The translations under genes and the position numbers were made by a program. Of a stretch of 64,000 nucleotides of DNA, positions 43,480 through 51,773 are shown in pieces (within the stretch, counting starts at the first letter, position 1; each line of letters begins with the position of its first letter). Source of the DNA: Bacillota bacterium (GTDB lineage Bacteria > Bacillota > Clostridia > Oscillospirales > Oscillospiraceae); contig JAETQY010000001.1 in NCBI GenBank assembly GCA_021770445.1, positions 62,001-126,000 of the forward strand, in the 5' to 3' direction. The notes below the pieces were generated by a model. The model had not been told where the DNA came from. It did no database searches and was given only the letters and a program-made list of their open reading frames with translations.

Positions 43480-44895
43480 TTACAGCGCCTCAAATACCGC
43501 CTTCATGCCCTTGAAGGTCATATAGCAGTCCAGCTTGCCCACTGTCTCGAAGGGGGAGTGCATGGACAGGACAGGCACGCCGGCGTCCAGGGTGTCGATG
43601 TTCCGCTGGGCCATATAGGCGGCCACGGTGCCGCCGCCGCCAGCGTCCACCTTCCCCAGCTCGGCCATCTGCCAGACCACATTGGCGTCGTCCAGCACCC
43701 GGCGTACCTTGGCCACCAGCTCGGCGGAGGCGTCGGAGGCCCCGGACTTGCCCCGGGCCCCGGTGTACTTGCACAGGCCCATGCCGTAGTTGACGAAGGC
43801 GCTGTTGCGCTTCTCGTACACGTCGGCGAAGTTGGGGTCGTAGGCGGCGGTGACGTCGGCGGACAGGCAGAAGGACTTTTCAAAGCAGGAACGCAGGGAG
43901 ACGCCCTGGACCTGGCACAGGTCCTCCATAAAAGTGTCGAAGGCGGCCGACTTCATGCCGGTGACCCCCTCAGAGCCGATCTCCTCCTTGTCAGCCAGCA
44001 TACACACGGCGGTGTACTCGGGGGCGGACAGCTGGAGGATGGCGGCGAGACACGCGTAGGCGCACACCCGGTCGTCGTGGCCGTAGGCGCCGATGAGGGA
44101 GCGGTCAAAGCCGATGTCGCTGGCGGCAAACGCGGGGACGGCGGACAGCTCGGCGGAGATGAAGTCCTCCTCGGTGATGCCGTACTTCCGGTTGAGCAGC
44201 TCCAGGGCGGCCAGCTTCACCCGGTCCTTGCCCTCGTCCTCCTCCAGGGGGCGACTGCCCACCAGGATGTTGAGATTTTCCCCAGGGATGGCCTCCCCCA
44301 GGGGCTTTTTGGACTGCTCCGTCCCCAGGTGGGGCAGCAGGTCGTCGATGGTAAACAGGGGGTCGCCCTCCCCGTTGCCAATAGACACCCGGACGGTCTG
44401 GCCGCTTTTCAGCACCACCACCCCGTGGAGCTCCAGGGGGATGGTCACCCACTGATACTTGCGCAGGCCGCCGTAGTAGTGGGTCTTGAGGAAGGCCAGC
44501 TCCTCCGCCTCGTAGAGGGGGTTCTGCTTCAGGTCCAGCCGGGGGGAGTCGATGTGGGCAGCGCCGATGTTGGCCCCCTCCGACAGGGGTTTCCTGCCGA
44601 TGACCGCCAGGGTGACTGCCTTGCCCCGGTTCACCCGGTAGACCTTGTCCCCAGGCTTCACCTCGGTGCCCCGGACATAGGGCCGGAAGCCGGCGTTCTC
44701 CGCTAGGGCGACAGTCCGGTCCACGCACTCCCGCTCGGTCTTGCCCGCGTCCAGGAACTGCTTGTAGCCGGTACAGTAGGCGTCTACCGCCTCCAGCTCA
44801 CCGGGAGCCAGCCGGTCGTAGCCGTTTTTCCTGTCATAGAGCAGCGCCTTGCGCAGCTGCTCCCCCCTGGTCTGTTCCTTCATTTCCTCACTCAT
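43480..44895 (-). CDS. M18 family aminopeptidase
   Basis: A 471-residue cytosolic zinc aminopeptidase of the aspartyl/yeast-API type. Metal ligands are visible in GAAHIDSPRLDLK (H, D), CMLADKEEIGSEG (acid E pair), and TVGKLDCYMTFKGM at the end; the conserved VLSMHSPFE (H) is present. It overlaps the coaE stop by four bases. It probably trims acidic N-terminal residues from peptides. Family assignment is firm. Confidence 0.95.
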   Translation of the reverse strand: MSEEMKEQTRGEQLRKALLYDRKNGYDRLAPGELEAVDAYCTGYKQFLDAGKTERECVDRTVALAENAGFRPYVRGTEVKPGDKVYRVNRGKAVTLAVIGRKPLSEGANIGAAHIDSPRLDLKQNPLYEAEELAFLKTHYYGGLRKYQWVTIPLELHGVVVLKSGQTVRVSIGNGEGDPLFTIDDLLPHLGTEQSKKPLGEAIPGENLNILVGSRPLEEDEGKDRVKLAALELLNRKYGITEEDFISAELSAVPAFAASDIGFDRSLIGAYGHDDRVCAYACLAAILQLSAPEYTAVCMLADKEEIGSEGVTGMKSAAFDTFMEDLCQVQGVSLRSCFEKSFCLSADVTAAYDPNFADVYEKRNSAFVNYGMGLCKYTGARGKSGASDASAELVAKVRRVLDDANVVWQMAELGKVDAGGGGTVAAYMAQRNIDTLDAGVPVLSMHSPFETVGKLDCYMTFKGMKAVFEAL

Positions 44896-45485
44896 AATAA
44901 AACCTCCTTCAAAAATTCCCGCGCCTTTTGGGAAAACTCCTCCGCCGCGGGAAGGTCATTGACTAAAGTATAGTCACAGTTTTGGATAAAATACTCGTCC
45001 GGCCGCTGGGCCTTCACCCTCGCCCAGGCGTAGGTTTCAGAAATGCCCTCCCGGGCCATGATGCGGCGCACCCGGACCTCCTGGGGGGCCAGGACGGCTA
45101 CAGTCAGTTGACATAACTCTTTTAGGGGGCTCTCCACCAGGGCGATGGCGTCGATGGCGGCCAGGGTCCTTCCCTGCTGCCCGCACTCCTCCAGGATATC
45201 CCGGACCCGTTGGGTAATGCCCTTCCAGGCGATGGCGTTAAGGGCCACCAGCTTTTCCGGATCGCCGAACACGATGTTCCCCAGCTTCTTCCGGTCGATC
45301 GCCCCATTTTTGTCTCTCAGAGGACCGAACTCCATCTCCAGCATATTCTGTAAAGGAATATCACTTTCCAGTAATTCGTGGTAGACGGCGTCGCAGTCGA
45401 TCACCGCACCCCCCAGCTTTTCCACCTCCCAGAGGAGAGTGGTCTTCCCCGCCCCGGTGGGGCCAGTAATGCCCAGGACAGTCAT
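44892..45485 (-). CDS. coaE: dephospho-CoA kinase
   Basis: Last step of CoA synthesis: phosphorylates the ribose 3'-OH of dephospho-CoA. It is 197 residues; the P-loop is GPTGAGKTT at residue 8, and DCDAVYHELLE follows. LAAIDAIALVESPLKEL is the conserved lid neighbourhood. It overlaps the XRE-membrane gene ahead and the M18 gene behind by four bases each, so three genes are coupled. polA, a frequent neighbour, is absent. Confidence 0.95.
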   Translation of the reverse strand: MTVLGITGPTGAGKTTLLWEVEKLGGAVIDCDAVYHELLESDIPLQNMLEMEFGPLRDKNGAIDRKKLGNIVFGDPEKLVALNAIAWKGITQRVRDILEECGQQGRTLAAIDAIALVESPLKELCQLTVAVLAPQEVRVRRIMAREGISETYAWARVKAQRPDEYFIQNCDYTLVNDLPAAEEFSQKAREFLKEVLL

Positions 45486-46045
45486 GGGATCTCATCCTCC
45501 TTGTAGAACAGCCGCTGGATGTCCGTTTGGCTTAGCCGCCATATCCAGCAGCCTCCCGCCACGAGGGCCAGGGGGAGCATCATCATGGACACGGACGCGA
45601 TAAAAGCCACGCAGATCAGCACGCCGAAAGCCTCCCCGCACACGAGCAGTCCATAGGTCAGCTTATTCCGCACCCAGTACCCCAGCAGCATGGCCGCGGC
45701 GCCCGGAGACAGGCAGCCACTGAGTACCTGAAGCTCCAAGTAAAATTTGTCGGACACGATCATGCACAGCACAACCACAGCCAACGCCGCCAGTCTGAGC
45801 TTCAGCAGCCGCAGGTAGGCGCCGTCCGAGGGGACCGGCGGCTTTTCCTCCGCCGCCCCCACCAAGGCGTCCACCGTGACGCCGTACAGCCTGGCCAGCG
45901 CCTTCAGATTCTCCACTCCCGGCTCCGCTTGGTCATTCTCCCACTTGGAGACCGACTGCCGGGACAGATACAGGCTTCGGGCCACCTCGTCCTGGGACAG
46001 GCCCTTGGCCCTGCGCAGCCTTTGCAGATTTTCTCCCAATGTCAT
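45482..46045 (-). CDS. XRE-family regulator with membrane helices
   Basis: A 187-residue protein with an N-terminal helix-turn-helix (LRRAKGLSQDEVARSLYLSRQSVSKWEND) and three or four hydrophobic segments after residue 85 (LAALAVVVLCMIVSD, AAMLLGYWV, VLICVAFIASVSMMML). It is of the same general type as the protein at 41448 but not a close copy. The ATG 46045 starts MTLGENLQRL; ATG 46054 is in frame. Coupled to coaE. Confidence 0.85.
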   Translation of the reverse strand: MTLGENLQRLRRAKGLSQDEVARSLYLSRQSVSKWENDQAEPGVENLKALARLYGVTVDALVGAAEEKPPVPSDGAYLRLLKLRLAALAVVVLCMIVSDKFYLELQVLSGCLSPGAAAMLLGYWVRNKLTYGLLVCGEAFGVLICVAFIASVSMMMLPLALVAGGCWIWRLSQTDIQRLFYKEDEIP

Positions 46046-46151
46046 AGCGGTCACCCCTCCTGTTATGATGGCTCCACCTTAACAGCCGGGCCGCCTTTTG
46101 TAAAGCACTTCCGCCGCAACGTAAGGTTGCGGGCCTTGTGTCCCAAGGGGT

Positions 46152-47171
46152 TCAGACCTCTACAATGTGGAAGCCCGCCGCCTTGTCTAGCCGGTTGACC
46201 ACAGCCAGGCCCATCCCGGCGGTGCCGGGGCTCTGGGCCCAGATACGTTTTACCCCGGCCTCGTCCATGGCCCTCAAAGCGTGGAACAGCCGCCGGGCGT
46301 TCTCCCAGCAGTCGACGGCCCCGCCCAGCCGCTCCACCGGGTGGCCGGGGTACCAGTCGGCGAACTCGTCAAAGCAGATGACCCCCTCCCAGTAGCTGTG
46401 GTCGATATGGTCCAGGATGTACTGGGCGCTCCGGGCCGGCGAGCCTTTCACCACCGTCACCGGGGCCTTGGGGGCGTAATGGCGGTACTTCATGCCGGGG
46501 GCCCGAGGCTTCTCCCCCTCCCCCATGGGCCGGAGGATGGCCGGGTCCAGCTCCACCTCTCCCAGTACGGCCCGCAGCTCCTCCAGGGGGACGCCGCCAG
46601 GCCGCAGCAGCCGGGGCGGGTTGGCGGTCACGTCGATGATGGAGGACTCCACCCCCACCTGGCAGTCGCCGCCGTCCAGAATGGCGTCGATTTTCCCGTC
46701 CATATCCTCCAGCATGTCCGCCATGCTGGTGGGGCTGGGCCTGCCCGAGGTGTTGCCCGAGGGGGCGGCGACGGGCACCCCCGCCGCTCGGATGACCGCC
46801 CGGCAGATGGAGTGGTCCGGACAGCGCATCCCCACCGTGTCCAGCCCGGCGGTGACCACGTCCGGGACAATGCGCTTGCGGCGCAGTATCATGGTCAGCG
46901 GGCCGGGCCAGAAGCGTTTGGCCAGCTTCCGGGCCGTGTCGGGCACGTCCTCACAGTACCACTCCAGCCAGGAGGGGTCCGGGATGTGGAGAATGAGAGG
47001 GTTGTCCTGGGGCCGGCCCTTGGCCCGGAAAATGTCCTCCACCGCCCTGGGGTTCAGGCCGTTGGCCCCCAGGCCGTACACTGTCTCGGTGGGGATGCCC
47101 ACCAGGCCCCCGGTCTTCAGAATCAGGGCCGCACGTTCGATCTCCGTTCCTCGGAGCTGCTCTGTTTTCAT
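46152..47171 (-). CDS. tsaC: L-threonylcarbamoyladenylate synthase (TsaC/Sua5)
   Basis: Makes threonylcarbamoyl-AMP for the t6A37 modification of ANN-decoding tRNAs. It is 339 residues, the long Sua5 type: an N-terminal YrdC domain (GGLVGIPTETVYGLGANGL, then KGRPQDNPLILHI) and a C-terminal Sua5 domain after a linker (GMKYRHYAPKAPV). It overlaps the HAD gene by four bases. tsaB/D/E are not in the window. Confidence 0.96.
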   Translation of the reverse strand: MKTEQLRGTEIERAALILKTGGLVGIPTETVYGLGANGLNPRAVEDIFRAKGRPQDNPLILHIPDPSWLEWYCEDVPDTARKLAKRFWPGPLTMILRRKRIVPDVVTAGLDTVGMRCPDHSICRAVIRAAGVPVAAPSGNTSGRPSPTSMADMLEDMDGKIDAILDGGDCQVGVESSIIDVTANPPRLLRPGGVPLEELRAVLGEVELDPAILRPMGEGEKPRAPGMKYRHYAPKAPVTVVKGSPARSAQYILDHIDHSYWEGVICFDEFADWYPGHPVERLGGAVDCWENARRLFHALRAMDEAGVKRIWAQSPGTAGMGLAVVNRLDKAAGFHIVEV

Positions 47172-47821
47172 GACAGGATCAGCTCCACCAGTTTCTCAGG
47201 GGTCTCCGCGATGAGGTCGGCCCCCTCCGCCTCCAGCTCGGCCCGGGTGCGGAAGCCCCACAGCACCCCGCAGCCGGTGAGCCCGCCGTTTTTGGCGGTG
47301 CGGATATCCACATTGCTGTCCCCCACGAAGAGGGTGTCCGCCGCTGTGGCCCCCAGCTCCCCCATCAGCCGGTGGAGCAGAGTGGGGTCGGGCTTGACGG
47401 GCAGGCCGTCCACCGCCCCCTGGACGGCGTCAAAGATACCGGGGTAGTACCGCTCCACCACCGGGAAGGCCGCCCCGTGGGGCTTGTTGGACAGCACCGC
47501 CAGGGTCAGGCCCGCCTCCTTCAGCTGCTTTAACGCCTGGGGCATCCCGGCGTACACCGTAGTTTTGTCCTCCTTGTGGGCGTTATACCGCTGGGTGAAC
47601 TCCTCCAGCAGCTGCTGGTGGAGCTCGTCCGTCAGCTCTATCCCGTCCGGGACCACCCGCTCCAGCAGCTTGGGCGCGCCGTTGCCCACAAAATATTTGT
47701 ACTCCTCCACCTGATGGACGGGCCAGCCGTGCTGGGTACACACCCAGTTGGTGGCGGCAGCCAGGTCCTCCAGGGTGTTCAGGATGGTGCCGTCCAGGTC
47801 AAAAATGATGTTTTTGTACAT
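47168..47821 (-). CDS. HAD family hydrolase, phosphoglycolate-phosphatase-like
   Basis: A 217-residue HAD phosphatase. Motif I is IIFDLDGTILNT with the nucleophile aspartate, motif II is LAVLSNKPH (S/T), motif III K in VDGLPVKPDP, and motif IV VGDSNVDIRTAKNGG. A cap domain of PGP/PhnX type lies between (VEEYKYFVGNGAPKLLERV). The substrate is unknown; phosphoglycolate and pyrophosphate are candidates. Coupled to tsaC. Confidence 0.93.
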   Translation of the reverse strand: MYKNIIFDLDGTILNTLEDLAAATNWVCTQHGWPVHQVEEYKYFVGNGAPKLLERVVPDGIELTDELHQQLLEEFTQRYNAHKEDKTTVYAGMPQALKQLKEAGLTLAVLSNKPHGAAFPVVERYYPGIFDAVQGAVDGLPVKPDPTLLHRLMGELGATAADTLFVGDSNVDIRTAKNGGLTGCGVLWGFRTRAELEAEGADLIAETPEKLVELILS

Positions 47822-47836
47822 GGAAACGCCCTCCCG

Positions 47837-48094
47837 TCATTCGTAAACGCCGATCTCCATGCCGCCAATCTCCACGGTGGTGTCCCGGGGAAATTGGGCC
47901 CGCTGGAGGTATGCCTTCACCGCCATTTGGGCGTGCTTGGGGTTGGCCCGCTCGTCCTCCAGGTCCAGGTCGATGCGGCCGGCCTCGCCGCCGCACACAG
48001 ACCCCACGTCGTCCAGCACCTCGTCCAGCTCCCCCAGCACATCCCGGAGGTCCTTGCCCTCGGGGAGGGCTTTATAGTGGATATACATTTCCAT
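47837..48094 (-). CDS. hypothetical 85-residue protein
   Basis: An acidic small protein: EMYIHYKALPEGKDLRDVLGELDEVLDD in its N-terminal half, then GRIDLDLEDER and AVKAYLQRAQFPRDTTVEIGG. It looks like a compact alpha/beta domain, similar in style to small YqgF-neighbour or DUF proteins, but I do not recognise it. It is in the ddl-tsaC run, between prfA and the HAD gene (15-18 base gaps), with a GGAGAAACG ribosome site. Confidence 0.75.
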   Translation of the reverse strand: MEMYIHYKALPEGKDLRDVLGELDEVLDDVGSVCGGEAGRIDLDLEDERANPKHAQMAVKAYLQRAQFPRDTTVEIGGMEIGVYE

Positions 48095-48112
48095 GGTCGT
48101 TTCTCCTTATGA

Positions 48113-49171
48113 TTAGTTTTGCTCTTTTAACAGCTCCGCCTGGTGGTCGGCGGCCAGGGCATCGATGATCTCGTCCAGCGCCCCGTCCATCACCTGCTCT
48201 ATTTTATACAGGGTCAGCCCGATGCGGTGATCGGTGACTCTTCCCTGGGGGAAGTTGTAGGTGCGGATGCGCTCATTGCGCATGCCGGAGCCCACCTGGC
48301 TGCGGCGCTTCTCGGTGTACTCGCTGGAGATTTTCTCCTGCTCCGCCTCGTACAGCCGGGAGGCCAGCAGCCGCATGGCCTTGTCCCGGTTCTGGAACTG
48401 GCTGCGCTCCTGCTGGCACTCCACAACGGTTCCCGTAGGTCTGTGGATGAGCCGGACGGCGGAGGAGGTTTTATTGACGTGCTGGCCACCCGCCCCGGAG
48501 GAGCGGAACACCTGCATTTCGATATCCGCCGGGTTGAGCTGGATATCCGCTGTCTCCATCTCAGGCAGGACGGCCACGGTCACGGTGGAGGTGTGGACCC
48601 GGCCGCCCGATTCGGTCTCGGGCACCCGCTGGACCCGGTGGACGCCGCTCTCGAACTTGAACCGGGACCAGGCGCCGTCCCCCTCCACGGTAAAGACGAT
48701 CTCTTTGATGCCGCCCAGCTCGGTCTGGCTGGCGGAGTCCACCTCCACCCGCCAGCCCTTGGACTCGGCGTACATGGAGTACATCCGGAACAGGGAGTGG
48801 GCGAACAGGGCCGCCTCCTCCCCGCCCACTCCGGCGCGTATCTCCACAATGACGTTTTTGCCGTCGTTGGGGTCCCGGGGCAGCAGCAGAATTTGAAGCT
48901 CCTTCTCCAGCTGGGGCAGGTCGTCCAGCGCCCGCTGGTACTCCTCCTGGGCCAGCTCCTTCAGCTCCGGGTCGGACATCATCTCCTCCGCCTGTTTCTT
49001 GGCCTCCAGGGTCTTTTGATAGGCCCGGAAGGCATCCACCAAGGGCTGGAGCTCCGCCTGCTCCTTGTTCAGCCGGGCCACCAGCTCGGGATCATTATAT
49101 GTCTCCGACGCCCCCAGCCGGGCCTCGATCTGGGAATATTTCGCCTCAATGGCGTTCAGCTTGTCCAGCAT
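48113..49171 (-). CDS. prfA: peptide chain release factor 1
   Basis: Recognises UAA and UAG and triggers peptidyl-tRNA hydrolysis; 352 residues. The GGQ motif is in SSGAGGQHVNKTSSAVR, and the anticodon-like region reads near PETESGGRVHTSTVTV. RIRTYNFPQGRVTDHRIG is the C-terminal signature. prmC (hemK), its usual methylase partner, is not next to it. It follows ydcF by 11 bases. Confidence 0.98.
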   Translation of the reverse strand: MLDKLNAIEAKYSQIEARLGASETYNDPELVARLNKEQAELQPLVDAFRAYQKTLEAKKQAEEMMSDPELKELAQEEYQRALDDLPQLEKELQILLLPRDPNDGKNVIVEIRAGVGGEEAALFAHSLFRMYSMYAESKGWRVEVDSASQTELGGIKEIVFTVEGDGAWSRFKFESGVHRVQRVPETESGGRVHTSTVTVAVLPEMETADIQLNPADIEMQVFRSSGAGGQHVNKTSSAVRLIHRPTGTVVECQQERSQFQNRDKAMRLLASRLYEAEQEKISSEYTEKRRSQVGSGMRNERIRTYNFPQGRVTDHRIGLTLYKIEQVMDGALDEIIDALAADHQAELLKEQN

Positions 49172-49182
49172 AGGGTCACTCC

Positions 49183-49821
49183 TTATCGGTCCAGCACAAA
49201 GGATTTCACCAGGGCGATGGGCTCCCGGATGTACATTTTCAGCCGGGAGGGGAAATGGCTGGTAGGCGCGGCCAGGGTGGAGAGATTGTCACAGGCCGCC
49301 CGGTCCCACAGCATACGCACCCGGGTAAGATGGAATCCGTTGGACACCACCATGATGTCGGCTGTGGGGTCATAGCCCTCCTCCGCGATTAGGCTGATGG
49401 AGTAGCGCAGGTTCTGATTGGTGTTGTGGGACCGGTCCTCCAGGAGGATGTGGTCCTCCTCCACCCCGTGGGCAATCAAATAATCGGCCATGCCTCGGGC
49501 CTCGGAGGTGGGCTCGTTGTCCCCTTGGCCGCCGGAGACTACAATAATCATATCCGGGTGGTCTTTCCAATAGTCCAGCGCCCTGTTCAGCCGGTCCTGG
49601 AGCAGGACGGACGGCCCCCATTCGTGAAGCTGACAGCCCAGAACAATCATGATCTGCGGGTTTCCGTTCACATCGTCGTGGGCGCCGCTGAGCACCAGGC
49701 CAAACAGGGTCCCGAACACCAGCGCCCCCAGCAGCACCAGGGCCAGGAACACCTTTAATACCGGGTGAAGCCGCCTGCCCTTGTAGCTGGCCACCTCGAT
49801 TTTTGACTTTTGATCGCTCAT
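49183..49821 (-). CDS. YdcF family membrane protein (DUF218)
   Basis: A 212-residue protein: one N-terminal membrane helix (VLKVFLALVLLGALVFGTLFGLVL) and an extracellular DUF218 domain with IMIVLGCQLHEWGPS, VVSGGQGDNEPTSEARGMADYL and MVVSNGFHLTRVRML. The family includes ElyC/SanA, linked to envelope integrity, and has a conserved S-x-x-T-x-x-N active-site style. Overlaps ABC-F by four bases. The role is likely at the cell wall but unproven. Confidence 0.9.
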   Translation of the reverse strand: MSDQKSKIEVASYKGRRLHPVLKVFLALVLLGALVFGTLFGLVLSGAHDDVNGNPQIMIVLGCQLHEWGPSVLLQDRLNRALDYWKDHPDMIIVVSGGQGDNEPTSEARGMADYLIAHGVEEDHILLEDRSHNTNQNLRYSISLIAEEGYDPTADIMVVSNGFHLTRVRMLWDRAACDNLSTLAAPTSHFPSRLKMYIREPIALVKSFVLDR

Positions 49822-51734
49822 CCCCGCGCCTCCTCCAGCTCCGCCGCCAGCCGCTCCCAGTTGGCGTACAGGTGGGCCAGCTCATCCTCCAGGGCCTCCC
49901 GCTGCTGGTACAGCTCCTGAAGCTTCAAATAATCCGCCGACGCCTCCTGGATCTCCTGTTCCAGGTCGTACATCCGCTCCTCAGCCACCCCCACCGCCCG
50001 CTCGGCGGCGTTGACCTCCTTCTCCAGGTTCTTGGTGCCGCCGGGCCGCTTGGGCTTGTCCTTTTTTTCCGGGGGCACGCCTTTTGACGGCGGGCCGCCC
50101 AGGGGGGCGGCCCCTACAGCACTCCCTTTTTCCTTAGCGGATAGATACTCCTGATAGGTGCCCTTGAAGTCAGTAATCTTCCCCCCCTCCAGCATCCAGA
50201 TGCGGGTGGCGAAGCGGTCGATGAAGTAGCGGTCGTGGGAGACGAAGAGCAGGTTGCCCTCGTACTCCTCCACCGCCTCCTCGATCCACTCCCGGCTCTG
50301 GATGTCCAGGTGGTTGGTGGGCTCGTCCAAAATAAGCAGATTGATCTTGCTGTCCATGAGCATGCACAGCCGCAGCCGGGACTGCTCCCCACCCGACAGG
50401 GCGGACACCGGCTTGAACACGTCCTCCCCACGGAATTTGAAGGAGGCCAGCCGATTCCGGGCGGTCTGGGCGGTGCAGTCCAGGTCGTAGAGCATGGTGT
50501 CCACCAGGGTGCGCTCCGGGTGGTCGAAGTGGATGATTTGCGGCAGGTAGCCCACCTTTACAGTAGGGCCCTTTCTGAGCTTTCCGGCGTCCGGCTCCTC
50601 CTCCCCCATGATGATTTTAATGAGGGTGGACTTGCCGGTGCCGTTGTCCCCCAGCAGGGCGATGCGCTCGCCCCCCTCTACCTCCAAATCAACATGGTCG
50701 AACAGGGTCCGCGCTCCGAAGCCCTTGGACAGGCCCTTGATGGACAGCACCTCGTCCCCCCGGAACTCCCGTTCCCCGAAGCGGACGGACATTTTCCGGT
50801 CCTTTTTGGGCTTGTCGGTAGTACGCATACGTTCAATGCGCTTCTCCATGGACTGGGCCCGCTTGAAGATCTTGTCGTTGCCCGAGTAGGCCCAGATCCG
50901 CAGCTGCTCCGCCGCCTTCTCCAGCTGCTGGATCTTGGCCTGCTCCTTTTCATACTGCTTCAGCTTCTCCTCGTACCGCCGCTCCTTCTCCACGGCATAG
51001 AAGCTGTAATTTCCCGAGTAAAACTCCGCCTTGCCCTCCTGAATTTCTACCACCCGCCGGACTACTTTGTCCAAAAACCAGCGGTCGTGGGAGACGGCCA
51101 GGACAGTGCCCTTGAACTTTTCCAGATATTCCTCCAGCCACTCGGTAGCCCGCAGGTCCAGATGGTTGGTGGGCTCATCCAGCAGCAGGATGTCGGTGTC
51201 CTCCAGAATGAGCCGGGCCAGGTTCACTCGGGTCTTCTCCCCTCCGGACAGCATGTCGAAGGGCCGCTCCCGCATGTCCTGGGGGATAGATAGGCCGTTG
51301 CACACTTTATTTTTGTTGGTGTCTGTCTCATAGCCGCCCCCGGCCTGGAAGGCGGCGGACAGCTTATCGTATCGGGACAGCAGCGCGGGATCACTCTCCC
51401 CCGCCTCCATCCGCCGGGACAGGTCGGACATCTCCTCCTCCATTTTGTGCAAGGGCTCGAAGGCGGTGTCCAGCACGTCCTCCACGGTGTAGTGCGCCGG
51501 GTAGACAGGAATCTGGGAGATCAGCCCCATACGCTTGTTGGGGGCCACCACGATCTCCCCCTCGTCGGGGTGGACCTCCCCAGTGAGGATACGTAGAAAG
51601 GTGGTCTTGCCACAGCCGTTGGGGCCTAGCAGACCCACCCGCTCTCCGGAGTCCACCTGAAACGTCAGTCCGTCTAATATTTTTTTGCCGACCTCAAACT
51701 CCTTGACCAGGCCGGATACCGATATATCTATCAT
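49818..51734 (-). CDS. ABC-F family ATPase
   Basis: A cytosolic protein with two ABC domains and no membrane part, 638 residues. Walker A motifs are GPNGCGKTT (about 37) and GDNGTGKST (about 362); signatures are LSGGEKTRVNLA and LSGGEQSRLRLC; LLDEPTNHLDLR and ILDEPTNHLDIQ follow. A C-terminal coiled-coil domain closes it. Such proteins act on ribosomes, either in translation control or antibiotic protection; this one resembles housekeeping Uup/EttA types more than resistance types, which is an inference. A GTAGGGGC-type repeat half copy encodes part of the C-terminal linker (GAAPLGGPP). Confidence 0.93.
   Translation of the reverse strand: MIDISVSGLVKEFEVGKKILDGLTFQVDSGERVGLLGPNGCGKTTFLRILTGEVHPDEGEIVVAPNKRMGLISQIPVYPAHYTVEDVLDTAFEPLHKMEEEMSDLSRRMEAGESDPALLSRYDKLSAAFQAGGGYETDTNKNKVCNGLSIPQDMRERPFDMLSGGEKTRVNLARLILEDTDILLLDEPTNHLDLRATEWLEEYLEKFKGTVLAVSHDRWFLDKVVRRVVEIQEGKAEFYSGNYSFYAVEKERRYEEKLKQYEKEQAKIQQLEKAAEQLRIWAYSGNDKIFKRAQSMEKRIERMRTTDKPKKDRKMSVRFGEREFRGDEVLSIKGLSKGFGARTLFDHVDLEVEGGERIALLGDNGTGKSTLIKIIMGEEEPDAGKLRKGPTVKVGYLPQIIHFDHPERTLVDTMLYDLDCTAQTARNRLASFKFRGEDVFKPVSALSGGEQSRLRLCMLMDSKINLLILDEPTNHLDIQSREWIEEAVEEYEGNLLFVSHDRYFIDRFATRIWMLEGGKITDFKGTYQEYLSAKEKGSAVGAAPLGGPPSKGVPPEKKDKPKRPGGTKNLEKEVNAAERAVGVAEERMYDLEQEIQEASADYLKLQELYQQREALEDELAHLYANWERLAAELEEARG
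50092..50116. repeat. GC-rich repeat half copy inside ABC-F gene
   Basis: GGGCCGCCC (50092-50100) and GGGCGGCCC (about 50104-50112) form a hairpin ending in CCCCTAC, as in the right part of the element at 40583-40646. It is read in frame as a proline/glycine linker. Confidence 0.65.
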
Positions 51735-51773
51735 CGCTTGGGTCCTCGCTTGTTAAAATCTTTCGTCTAAAAT

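Noticed and set aside
43426-44706. 426-codon plus frame over the M18 gene
   Set aside because: Antisense shadow; no recognisable domain, unlike the aminopeptidase.
48143-49375. 410-codon plus frame over prfA
   Set aside because: Antisense shadow of release factor 1.
50235-51293. 352-codon plus frame over the ABC-F gene
   Set aside because: Antisense shadow of a clear ATPase.
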